Assembly (NCBI GenBank): GCA_041659545.1 | Contig: JBAZYB010000045.1 | Location: 1-20,245, forward strand | Reading direction: 5' to 3' | DNA length: 20,245 nucleotides | From: Hyphomicrobium_A sp041659545 | GTDB lineage: Bacteria; Pseudomonadota; Alphaproteobacteria; Rhizobiales; Hyphomicrobiaceae | Shown: positions 1 to 6,005 of the stretch, in pieces | Numbering within the stretch: position 1 is the first letter of the stretch | Layout: each line of letters starts with the position of its first letter | Program-made: the position numbers and the translations under genes | The notes under the pieces: generated by a model | The model's input: the letters and a program-made list of their open reading frames with translations, nothing else | Told to the model about the DNA's origin: nothing | The model's database searches: none

Positions 1-636
1 TTTTTCGGGAATGATTTTTTTAATCTGCGAAATTATTTCCCAATCTACTAATCCGGAAAATCCGCCTTCATATGTTCGTCCGTGCACCATCACAGCGCAG
101 TAGGGAAGATCTTTGGTTTTTTTGATAAATTCCAGTGCCGAAATACTTTTGGGTTTTGAGAGCTCAGCTCTCGGTTTTCCGAGAGCTGAGCTCTCGGAAA
201 CACCCGCGCGAATTTTAATTGATACTGGCAGACTGGTGTTGTCGCAAACTGCAGAAATGATTTCACGCGCCAGTTCAATTTGAGGCATCAGAGCGCAACC
301 AGAGCCATGTTTGAAAACTTTTTTGGCCGGACAGCCAAAATTAATATCAATTCCATCGGGCTTGACTTCTTTGGTAATAATTTTTGTGGCCACGGCGAAA
401 TGCTCGGGATTGTTGCCAAAGAGTTGAACGATGTAGGGGCGCTCTTTTGCTTTGAATCGCACCAGCTCAAGCGTTTTTGCTGGTTTGTAAAACAGCGCGC
501 TTACGCTCGCCATTTCCGAATAAGTCACGTCGGCGCCATGCGCTCGACAAATTTGGCGAAAAGCACTGTCGGTAATGCCTGCCATGGGAGCCAATGCCAA
601 AATTGGCCGTTCAATTTTTTGCCAGAAATTTTTCAT
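1..636 (-). CDS. dusB: tRNA-dihydrouridine synthase, DusB type (3' part off window)
   Basis: The reverse strand from the ATG at 636 is open to the window edge, giving the first 212 residues of a Dus flavoenzyme, which reduces uridines in tRNA D-loops using FMN and NADPH. The N-terminus has the family start LALAPMAGITDSAFR, then the catalytic-cysteine segment DINFGCPAKKVFKHGSG near residues 96-112, then VSIKIRAG and MVHGRTYEGGFSG, in the order expected for DusB-like enzymes. The C-terminal part lies beyond base 1. The ATG follows directly on the stop codon of the 58-aa gene upstream, so the two are probably translationally coupled. Between KIRAG and the next helix the protein carries extra Ser/Ala/Pro/Lys-rich residues encoded by two palindromes (see 156-197). 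Family assignment is firm; DusB rather than another Dus subgroup is less sure. Confidence 0.93.
   Translation of the reverse strand, partial: MKNFWQKIERPILALAPMAGITDSAFRQICRAHGADVTYSEMASVSALFYKPAKTLELVRFKAKERPYIVQLFGNNPEHFAVATKIITKEVKPDGIDINFGCPAKKVFKHGSGCALMPQIELAREIISAVCDNTSLPVSIKIRAGVSESSALGKPRAELSKPKSISALEFIKKTKDLPYCAVMVHGRTYEGGFSGLVDWEIISQIKKIIPEK
156..197. repeat. Pair of 15-bp palindromes inside the Dus coding region
   Basis: GAGAGCTCAGCTCTC at 158-172 and GAGAGCTGAGCTCTC at 181-195 are exact reverse complements. Each is also self-complementary apart from the central base. Both are followed by GG, and the second is preceded by CC. They are read in frame on the minus strand as roughly SESSALGKPRAELS. 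In other Dus proteins this place is a short loop, so the element probably adds residues without breaking the gene. That last point is inference from family memory, not an alignment. Confidence 0.85.
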
Positions 637-813
637 CTACATGGTTACTTTGATTCCATCCTCACCTTCTTCTGTTTTGAAGCCTAGAGCTTGAATGTCA
701 TCTTCAAGGTTTTTTAGTTTTTTTTGCGCCTCTTTTTCAGCATCATCATCCGCATTATTTTCTTCGTCGCCACAATGATGTGGACACTGCGCGCAGTTGC
801 AAGAATCACCCAT
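637..813 (-). CDS. Small cysteine-cluster acidic protein (58 aa), unknown function
   Basis: A complete 58-residue frame on the minus strand lies exactly between cysS and the Dus gene. Its ATG is one base after the cysS stop and its TAG touches the Dus ATG. The N-terminus holds four cysteines and two histidines in a short stretch, MGDSCNCAQCPHHCGDEE, a likely metal-binding knot. An Asp/Glu-rich linker follows, then a possible short helix (EAQKKLKNLEDDIQALGF). There is no signal peptide or membrane segment. The perfect fit in the operon and the protein-like composition support a real gene. I do not recognise the family. Its position suggests a link to tRNA metabolism, but that rests only on its neighbours. 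Confidence 0.75.
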   Translation of the reverse strand: MGDSCNCAQCPHHCGDEENNADDDAEKEAQKKLKNLEDDIQALGFKTEEGEDGIKVTM

Positions 814-814
814 A

Positions 815-2242
815 TTAATTTTTCTTAATTAAATAATTATTATCTTTCAAATCTTCAACGGCATAGCCCAAGCTTTCAATTTTTTTACGCAGTTCATCAG
901 AAAGGGTGAAATCCTTTTGCTCCTTAGCTTGTTTTCTTTTTTCGGCCAGCATGGTTAGTTCTGCGGGAATTTCTGTTTGACCATGAAGCATGAAACCAAA
1001 AACAGTGTTTATTTTCTTCCAAAAAGCCAGAATTTTTTTGGCATCTTGGGCACTCAGGAGAGATTTTAGCAATAGTTTGTTGGCATCGGTTATCAGTTCA
1101 TAGACAATACTTAGTGCAAGTGGGGTATTGAGATCATCGTTCATAGCCGATTCAAATTTTTCTTGATAGGGCGTGATATCAAAGTTAGCTTCTTTTGTTT
1201 TAGCGGTGGAAAGTGCTTCCATGTTCAGAATGAAGGCATTGATTTTTTGTAAGTTACTTTTAGCTTGATCCATCGATTCCCAAGTAAAGTTCATCTGACT
1301 TCTGTAGTGAGAGGAAAGAATAAGCAGACGCAAATCCATCGCGGAATAGCCCTTGGTGGTAACGTCTTCCAAGCGATAGAAATTGCCCTTGGATTTGGAC
1401 ATTTTTTTGCCATCTACCATGAGAAGGCGGGTATGGAGCCAATAGTTCACAAATTTTTTGCCCGAAAAGCATTCGCTTTGCGCGATTTCTGCTTCATGAT
1501 GAGGAAAGATGTTGTCTTCTCCTCCAGTGTGAATGTCGAAAGTGTCGCCCAGATATTCTGAGCTCATGGCGGAACACTCAATGTGCCAACCGGGATAGCC
1601 AAGCGACCATGGCGATTCATATTTCATCAAGTGTTCTTTTGGAGCGCGAAGCCAAAGTGCAAAATCCCACGGATCTTCTTTGTCAGGGTGCTCTTCTAGG
1701 CGGGCGCCAACTTTGAGATTGGACAGTGTATTGCCAGAGAGCTTTCCATAGTCAGGGAATTTTTTAATACTAAAAAAAACATTGCCATTTTTTTCATAGG
1801 CGAAGCCTTTCTCAATGAGCCCAGTGATGATTTTAATCATCTGGGGAACATGTGCGGTGGCGCGGGGAAAAAAGTGGGCTGGTAGAATATTCATACTTTT
1901 TTCCACTTCACGGAAATATGTTTCATAGAACTGGGCTATTTCAGCGGGTGATTTTTTTTCCGCCAAAGCCTTTTTTTCCATCTTGTCTTCACCACTGTCA
2001 CCTTGAGCGACATCATCTTCAGTCAAATGCCCGACGTCGGTGATGTTTTTGATGTGGCGCACTTCATAGCCGAGATAGAGAAGGTAGCGACGTAATGTGT
2101 CGGCGGTCAGATAGGATTTGATGTTTCCGATGTGAATGTAGTCGTAGACTGTTGGACCGCAAGAATAGAAACCCACCTTGCCAGTGTGGATTGGTCTAAA
2201 TTCTTCTTTGGTTTTTGCGAGAGTGTTATAGAGTTTGAGCAT
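815..2242 (-). CDS. cysS: Cysteinyl-tRNA synthetase
   Basis: This 475-residue class I aminoacyl-tRNA synthetase charges tRNA-Cys with cysteine in the cytoplasm. The HIGH signature is present as HIGN (residues 37-40) and KMSKS is at 280-284. The four zinc ligands typical of CysRS can all be placed: C28 (YSCGPTVYD), C223 (WHIECSAMSS), H248 and E252 (FPHHEAEIAQSE), with the spacing seen in the E. coli enzyme. Length is about normal for the family (E. coli 461). The C-terminal helical anticodon-binding part runs to the end (QTEIPAELTMLAEKRKQAK, then SDELRKKIESLGY). It lies 12 bases after the corA-like gene and one base before the 58-aa gene, so it is the middle of a minus-strand operon. Confidence 0.97.
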   Translation of the reverse strand: MLKLYNTLAKTKEEFRPIHTGKVGFYSCGPTVYDYIHIGNIKSYLTADTLRRYLLYLGYEVRHIKNITDVGHLTEDDVAQGDSGEDKMEKKALAEKKSPAEIAQFYETYFREVEKSMNILPAHFFPRATAHVPQMIKIITGLIEKGFAYEKNGNVFFSIKKFPDYGKLSGNTLSNLKVGARLEEHPDKEDPWDFALWLRAPKEHLMKYESPWSLGYPGWHIECSAMSSEYLGDTFDIHTGGEDNIFPHHEAEIAQSECFSGKKFVNYWLHTRLLMVDGKKMSKSKGNFYRLEDVTTKGYSAMDLRLLILSSHYRSQMNFTWESMDQAKSNLQKINAFILNMEALSTAKTKEANFDITPYQEKFESAMNDDLNTPLALSIVYELITDANKLLLKSLLSAQDAKKILAFWKKINTVFGFMLHGQTEIPAELTMLAEKRKQAKEQKDFTLSDELRKKIESLGYAVEDLKDNNYLIKKN

Positions 2243-2254
2243 ATAGATTTTGAC

Positions 2255-3160
2255 TTAGAGCCACTTTCTGGCTTTAAAAACGGTTATAGTGATCAAGGAA
2301 AGCAAAAACATAATACCTAGATGAATCCAAAAAGCATTAGGATCTTTGCCAAACGGAATGTCTGCGCTCATGGCCAAAATGTTGGAATAGACTGTCATAG
2401 GAAGCATTACGGCGGAAAAAATGGTGAGCACTTTCATGGTCATGTCGAGTTGATTGGAAAGGAGGGAATTATTGGTGGCTTCTAGTGATTCAATGGTTTC
2501 TTTGGCGCTTTCGAGCATGTTCCAAATACGGATGTTGGTGCCAATGAGATCTTGGAAATAGGGACGCAGTTCTTGTTCGATATATCTATTTTCTCTGACT
2601 AATGATTCAAAAACGGTCCGTTGCGGCTTCATGGTGCGGCGGAAATTGAGGATATCGCGCTTGACCAAAGATATCTCAAAAACCATTTCTTTTTCATGGC
2701 TGTCAAAAATCTCTTTTTCCACGAAATCCAGTTTTTTAGAAATGTGATCGAGGCGGGGAAAGCAAGATTCCAAAAGCATTTCAAGAATGAAACGCAATAG
2801 CGCTCCTGGGCTTTGATTCATGTAGAGATCTCTTTGTTTTTTGCTTTTTTGTAGTTTTTCAAAGAATTCACCGAGCTGATAGATTTCCACATCATGGGCC
2901 GTGATCAGGGTTTGTCCGCAAATAACGATATCCAATTCGCCCGGGTAGGTGGTTTTGTTTTCATTGTCATAGAGTGGGATGTGGATAGCTAGATAGAGAC
3001 AGTTGCCATATTCGGCGGCTTTCGGTCGCAACGTTGGAGTAGAGAATTCCTCCACGACCAATGGGTGCAAATTGAATCTCTTTTGCAACTCTACGATTTC
3101 CTTGGTGCTGGCTTCTTGAAAGTCAATCCAGCTGACTTTTTCGGTTTTTATTTCAGGCAT
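2255..3160 (-). CDS. CorA-family divalent-cation transporter lacking the GMN signature
   Basis: The 301-residue protein has the CorA layout: an N-terminal soluble domain, a long helical stalk (about 125-240) and two C-terminal membrane helices (about 243-265 and 278-295) ending in the basic tail FKARKWL, as in Thermotoga CorA. The pore-helix segment MKVLTIFSAVMLPMT is well conserved. The GMN motif that normally follows TM1 and forms the ion-selectivity loop reads AMS (A263-M264-S265). The family normally carries Mg2+, Co2+ or Ni2+ inward; selectivity here is uncertain. It is the first gene of a four-gene minus-strand operon, with a possible promoter at 3188-3216. Membership of the CorA superfamily is secure; calling it an Mg2+ importer would be an overstatement. 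Confidence 0.88.
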   Translation of the reverse strand: MPEIKTEKVSWIDFQEASTKEIVELQKRFNLHPLVVEEFSTPTLRPKAAEYGNCLYLAIHIPLYDNENKTTYPGELDIVICGQTLITAHDVEIYQLGEFFEKLQKSKKQRDLYMNQSPGALLRFILEMLLESCFPRLDHISKKLDFVEKEIFDSHEKEMVFEISLVKRDILNFRRTMKPQRTVFESLVRENRYIEQELRPYFQDLIGTNIRIWNMLESAKETIESLEATNNSLLSNQLDMTMKVLTIFSAVMLPMTVYSNILAMSADIPFGKDPNAFWIHLGIMFLLSLITITVFKARKWL

Positions 3161-3187
3161 ATTTTTTTTAGTTTATGATTTGTTTTC

Positions 3188-3216
3188 AGCTTAGCATTGT
3201 TTTTGGGTTTGTTCAA
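3188..3216 (-). promoter_or_regulatory. Candidate promoter of the corA-cysS-58aa-dus operon
   Basis: On the minus strand TTGAAC (3216-3211) is followed after 17 bases by TAAGCT (3193-3188), 28 bases before the corA ATG. The -35 is good and the -10 is weak. No strong Shine-Dalgarno sequence precedes the ATG. Confidence 0.4.
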
Positions 3217-3292
3217 CTGCTTTACATGGAAAGAAGATGTGGGTTATAATCGAGATGCAAAAGTAGGGTTTAGGCATGGCTATGAAAACTTC

Positions 3293-3352
3293 GCATAACC
3301 TGCAAATTTCAGCAATTATTCAACAATAAGTTCGCATATAAACGAGTTAGCT
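3293..3352. other. Weak attC-like site A, probably inverted
   Basis: Outer boxes GCATAAC (3293-3299) and GTTAGCT (3346-3352) are spaced like the R boxes of an attC site. A weak inner hairpin (TTATT-CAAC-AATAA, 3316-3329) lies between them. Read on the minus strand the boxes become AGCTAAC and GTTATGC, close to those of site B (AGCTAAC, GTTGTGC). The flank beyond GTTATGC continues CGAAGTTTTCA, like CGAAATTTTAC at site B. Orientation therefore looks inverted relative to site B, but R boxes are themselves inverted repeats and the inner stem is poor, so this is uncertain. Confidence 0.4.
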
Positions 3353-3418
3353 GAAATATTCCTTTTCTTTTTTGGGCTATCGCCCAATTGTTTTAAAAAA
3401 TTTTAAAATTTCTTTTTC
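3346..3418 (+). repeat. Left 73-nt inverted repeat with variable hairpin
   Basis: This matches the reverse complement of 5538-5612. It starts GTTAGCTGA, continues with an identical 11-nt tract (TTTTCTTTTTT), a hairpin (GGGC-TATC-GCCC, 3374-3385), and an identical 33-nt A/T-rich tract ending in TTTCTTTTTC. Only the hairpin and three bases near the start differ from the right copy. The two copies flank the ATPase/RloB-like operon. Confidence 0.88.
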
Positions 3419-3546
3419 ATTAATTTAAGAGGGGTATAAGGTGTTTTCTCCGCTATCGCTGCGAAGACGATTTATAAGGGAAAGACAGGCATAAAGCGGC
3501 TATTCAGCCTGTGTATAAAAATATGCCCAATTATCAAATATGACAA

Positions 3547-3561
3547 TATTTTGGCAAAATA
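3547..3561. promoter_or_regulatory. Palindrome just upstream of the defence-operon -35 box
   Basis: TATTTTG-G-CAAAATA is a perfect 7-bp dyad with a one-base centre, ending one base before the -35 region of the promoter at 3563-3590. The position fits an operator or activator site; no regulator is identified. Confidence 0.45.
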
Positions 3562-3562
3562 C

Positions 3563-3590
3563 TTGACATTAATTCTACAAAGAGTATAAT
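3563..3590 (+). promoter_or_regulatory. Strong sigma70-type promoter of the ATPase/RloB-like operon
   Basis: TTGACA (3563-3568) and TATAAT (3585-3590) are both exact consensus with a 16-base spacer, 41 bases before the ATG at 3632. A cassette gene pair with its own promoter does not depend on an integron Pc promoter. Confidence 0.8.
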
Positions 3591-3618
3591 TATGATATAT
3601 TAAGACAAATTAATGTCA
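3564..3618. promoter_or_regulatory. Split 10-bp inverted repeat bracketing the -10 box
   Basis: TGACATTAAT (3564-3573), overlapping the -35 box, is the exact reverse complement of ATTAATGTCA (3609-3618), 13 bases before the start codon. The half-sites are 45 bases apart centre to centre and bracket the -10 element and likely start point. This could be a looping operator or a 5' UTR stem; chance is possible in A+T-rich DNA. Confidence 0.5.
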
Positions 3619-3631
3619 TTTATTAAAAAAT

Positions 3632-4909
3632 ATGTTTATAACACGAATTAAGGCAAGTAACTTTTATGGGATAAAAAATCCTATAGAAGTATCCTTCACT
3701 GAAGGGGGCAAAATGGAAAAAATAGGTTATGTGAATATAAGGAAAGAAAGAGTATCTCTTATTTCTGGTTTTTATGGTGCAAATGCCTCAGGTAAAAGTA
3801 CCATATTAAACATTATTGATACTATAACTAGAGTCATGGTGTCAAAACAACAAGAATCCATACTTACTCCTAATGGTATGCAAATAGAAACTGCTATTTC
3901 TCTTCCCAACTACACAAAGGAAATGGAATCAAAGCCGATTGTATTGGAAATGGATTTTATAATAGAAGAAACTAAATATAACTATTCAATTTCTATCATA
4001 AATGAAGGGAAAGAAATTTCTGAGGAGGTATTATACAAAAACAACAAAAAAATCTTTAGTAGAAAGAATCACAGTATTTTCTTGGAAGCTAATATGGAAA
4101 GCGAAATGAGTTCTTTGGCGAAGAATATTGTAGCACCAAAAAAGTCTTCTTTTCTCTCTGTAATTTTAGATGACAGTTCGGATATTTCTGTATTTGCAAA
4201 TCTTAAAGAAGAAATCGGTGTTTCTAATCTTAGCCAAATAAAAACTAAATTTTGTTTCATTACTGACAAGCGTTCAGTTCAAATGGGACAAAATAATTTA
4301 AATGGATTATTTGCTTTTGCGGTTAAATATATTAACAGTGACACGAAAATACAGGATGAAATGCTTGCCATAGTAAATCCTGTATTAAAATATTTTGAAA
4401 CACCTTCTTTTGAGACTCTTGTTATTAAAAAAGAAGGTGATCCAAATCCTGCAAACAAATTTTTTACTTTCACTTATGAGGCAAAATATAGCAATTTCTA
4501 TAAGAATCTTGGTGCTACCGAGCTTTCTGCTGGAACACGCGAACTCGTTGCATATATAGGCGATATTCTTAAGATATTAAAAACAGGAGGTGTTGTTGTT
4601 TATGACGAAACTAGCAAGTTTTATCACCCAGATATGGAGATTGCTATCCTCAATCTTTTTAAAGATAAAGACATAAACAAAAATAATGCGCAGTTGTTCT
4701 TTTCTTCTCACAATCATGAAACTTTTGATCTCTTACAAAATGACCAAGCACACATATTAGAGAAAAAAAATGACAATATCACTGTATCAAAAGTATCTGA
4801 TTACGATGTTAGAGAGAGGGATAATATAAAAAGTAAATATCGTCTTGGCTCCATTGGCGGGGTTCCTGACACTATAGATTTCAACAGAATTATAAATAAT
4901 CTTTTGTAA
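3632..4909 (+). CDS. AAA/ABC-type ATPase of OLD/RloA (AbiLi-like) kind, probable phage defence
   Basis: The 425-residue protein has the plan of the AAA_15/AAA_21 ATPases found with defence effectors. Walker A is GANASGKST at 49-57. An ABC-like signature, ELSAGTRE, begins at E297. Walker B ends in VVVYDE with D325-E326, and a switch histidine is in SSHNHE (H360). The middle (about 100-290) is the divergent helical insertion usual in this group. No TOPRIM domain is attached; a separate TOPRIM-like protein starts 5 bases downstream, as in RloA-RloB and AbiLi-AbiLii pairs. The ATG is chosen because the protein opens with the typical FITRIKASNFYGI strand. The gene is much richer in A+T than the flanking chromosome. 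Known pairs of this sort sense phage or DNA ends and activate the partner nuclease. The specific trigger here is unknown. Confidence 0.85.
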   Translation: MFITRIKASNFYGIKNPIEVSFTEGGKMEKIGYVNIRKERVSLISGFYGANASGKSTILNIIDTITRVMVSKQQESILTPNGMQIETAISLPNYTKEMESKPIVLEMDFIIEETKYNYSISIINEGKEISEEVLYKNNKKIFSRKNHSIFLEANMESEMSSLAKNIVAPKKSSFLSVILDDSSDISVFANLKEEIGVSNLSQIKTKFCFITDKRSVQMGQNNLNGLFAFAVKYINSDTKIQDEMLAIVNPVLKYFETPSFETLVIKKEGDPNPANKFFTFTYEAKYSNFYKNLGATELSAGTRELVAYIGDILKILKTGGVVVYDETSKFYHPDMEIAILNLFKDKDINKNNAQLFFSSHNHETFDLLQNDQAHILEKKNDNITVSKVSDYDVRERDNIKSKYRLGSIGGVPDTIDFNRIINNLL

Positions 4910-4914
4910 GCTTT

Positions 4915-5481
4915 ATGGATAAGAAAAAAAGCTTCATAATATATTATTTATTGCTTTGCGAAGGAACTACAGAGTATAATCTTTTTGCATATATAACAAG
5001 AAATAAGTTTAGAGGATTGTTTGATGAGTCTAATATTAAGTTTAGCGATAGGGTGCAAATTGTAAAATCAAACGTATCTCAAGGCAAATTAAATGGTGCT
5101 GGTACTGTTGGTAGTTTTAAAGCAAAATACGACTCTATTAAGAAAAAGTACTCTGGGCAGACATTGTTCTTTGTCTTAGATAAAGACCTTGACGACTCTT
5201 CGCAAATAGAAACCATGATACAAACTGGTGGTGATATTGTTCAATTCTTAATATGCAATTCTGAACACCTATTATTAAAACTTGCTGGAAAGAGCCCAAA
5301 AGAGCCTTCAGATTTTATCACTCTGAAAGATTTTAGAGACTATTGCAAAGCAGAGTTTTTGAAACAATTTGGAAAAGACGCTCCTAAGTTTAAGGATTTC
5401 GATTTTGACTTAGTTTTCAATAATTGCACAGAAGATGAAATAAGAGCCAACTTCACCGAACTTTTTGCTACTACAGAATAA
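4915..5481 (+). CDS. RloB/AbiLii-like TOPRIM-type effector
   Basis: This 188-residue protein starts 5 bases after the ATPase stop, in one operon with it. The N-terminal strand YYLLLCEGTTEYNLF contains the TOPRIM-like glutamate (E16). A central strand, FFVLDKDLDD, supplies the D89-x-D91 pair, and ICNSEHLLLKLAG at about 113-125 matches the place of the conserved NPCFE-like segment of RloB proteins. These are the expected metal-binding landmarks of the RloB family (Pfam RloB-like), which is related to OLD-type nucleases. The protein probably cuts nucleic acid when licensed by the ATPase, but I cannot tell DNA from RNA. A large perfect hairpin begins 4 bases after the stop codon. Confidence is high that it pairs with the ATPase and moderate for the family name. 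Confidence 0.78.
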   Translation: MDKKKSFIIYYLLLCEGTTEYNLFAYITRNKFRGLFDESNIKFSDRVQIVKSNVSQGKLNGAGTVGSFKAKYDSIKKKYSGQTLFFVLDKDLDDSSQIETMIQTGGDIVQFLICNSEHLLLKLAGKSPKEPSDFITLKDFRDYCKAEFLKQFGKDAPKFKDFDFDLVFNNCTEDEIRANFTELFATTE

Positions 5482-5484
5482 AGA

Positions 5485-5536
5485 GTTTTGGATTTTGGGC
5501 ATTCACCCCCTGACCCCTCTGCCCAAAATCCAAAAC
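5485..5536. repeat. Perfect 16-bp hairpin after the RloB-like gene
   Basis: GTTTTGGATTTTGGGC (5485-5500) is the exact reverse complement of 5521-5536, with a 20-base C-rich loop. There is no T-run on the plus strand, so it is not a standard intrinsic terminator, though it may protect the mRNA 3' end. Confidence 0.85.
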
Positions 5537-5537
5537 G

Positions 5538-5612
5538 GAAAAAGAAATTTTAAAATTTTTTAAAACAATTCCGACTGCTGTCGGAAAAAAGAAAAGGAAT
5601 ACATCAGCTAAC
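5538..5612 (-). repeat. Right 75-nt inverted repeat with variable hairpin
   Basis: This is the reverse complement of the repeat at 3346-3418: 33 identical bases, a hairpin (CCGAC-TGCT-GTCGG on the plus strand, 5571-5584), 11 identical bases, and an end reading CAGCTAAC that overlaps the first box of attC-like site B. Hairpin stem bases differ completely from the left copy while pairing is kept. Confidence 0.88.
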
Positions 5613-5707
5613 AACGAGTATCCGGTTGCGGCTTTCCCTGAAAGCCTCCACCCAAATTTTTCTTCCGCTCCGCTACAGAAAAACTTCGGATACTCGTAAC
5701 GTTGTGC
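5606..5707 (+). other. attC-like recombination site B
   Basis: The layout is that of an integron attC: outer box AGCTAAC (5606-5612), one-base spacer, arm ACGAGTATCCG (5614-5624), a long central segment, perfectly matching arm CGGATACTCGT (5687-5697), spacer AAC, and outer box GTTGTGC (5701-5707). The outer boxes pair except at the middle, as at site C. The core GTT is intact; the rest departs slightly from the textbook GTTRRRY. The expected crossover is after G5701. Confidence 0.65.
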
Positions 5708-5737
5708 GAAATTTTACAAAAGATTTTTATTTTTTTT

Positions 5738-5974
5738 ATGAGTAATCAAAAACCTACTTGCAAAACTGGACTGAAGAAAAACGTTATCAAGAAAGACGTG
5801 TTTGAGCGTGAACTGGCTCTATGTAAAAACTTATCATCTGAAAATGGCGGTAAGTGTGGTTGGGGGGTTTGTTCTAAGTGTGGCGTTTTGCCGTTGCTGT
5901 ACAAACTTCACGAAGGTATTTTGCTTGAAAAACCTGTGAAGATAAAGGAAGTAAAAAATAAAATTCTTTTGTAA
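5738..5974 (+). CDS. Small Cys-rich zinc-ribbon-like protein (78 aa)
   Basis: The ATG at 5738 is preferred over an in-frame TTG at 5702, which would begin inside the attC box. The protein has five cysteines: C8, C29, C40, C45 and C48. The core KCGWGVCSKCGVLPLLYKLH holds a CxxxxCxxC cluster followed by a hydrophobic helix start, which suggests a small metal-binding fold. I have an impression of similar short proteins in other CPR genomes but no function. It opens the 982-base cassette between sites B and C and is followed 31 bases later by the HD gene. No Shine-Dalgarno sequence is visible; the start follows a T-run about 30 bases after the recombination core, usual for a cassette gene. Confidence 0.7.
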   Translation: MSNQKPTCKTGLKKNVIKKDVFERELALCKNLSSENGGKCGWGVCSKCGVLPLLYKLHEGILLEKPVKIKEVKNKILL

Positions 5975-6005
5975 AACTCACGAATTTAAACTAAGGCCAA
6001 AAATT

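Noticed and set aside
280..687. A 135-codon open frame on the plus strand
   Set aside because: It is the antisense shadow of the Dus and 58-aa genes, whose reverse-strand products have clear motifs and operon spacing.
3346..5612. Insertion sequence or composite transposon with terminal inverted repeats
   Set aside because: No transposase gene, no clear target duplication, and the repeats overlap attC-like boxes, so a standard IS does not fit.
5538..5612. Intrinsic terminator for the defence operon
   Set aside because: The hairpin is followed on the plus strand by an A-rich, not T-rich, tract; the minus strand has only short T stretches.
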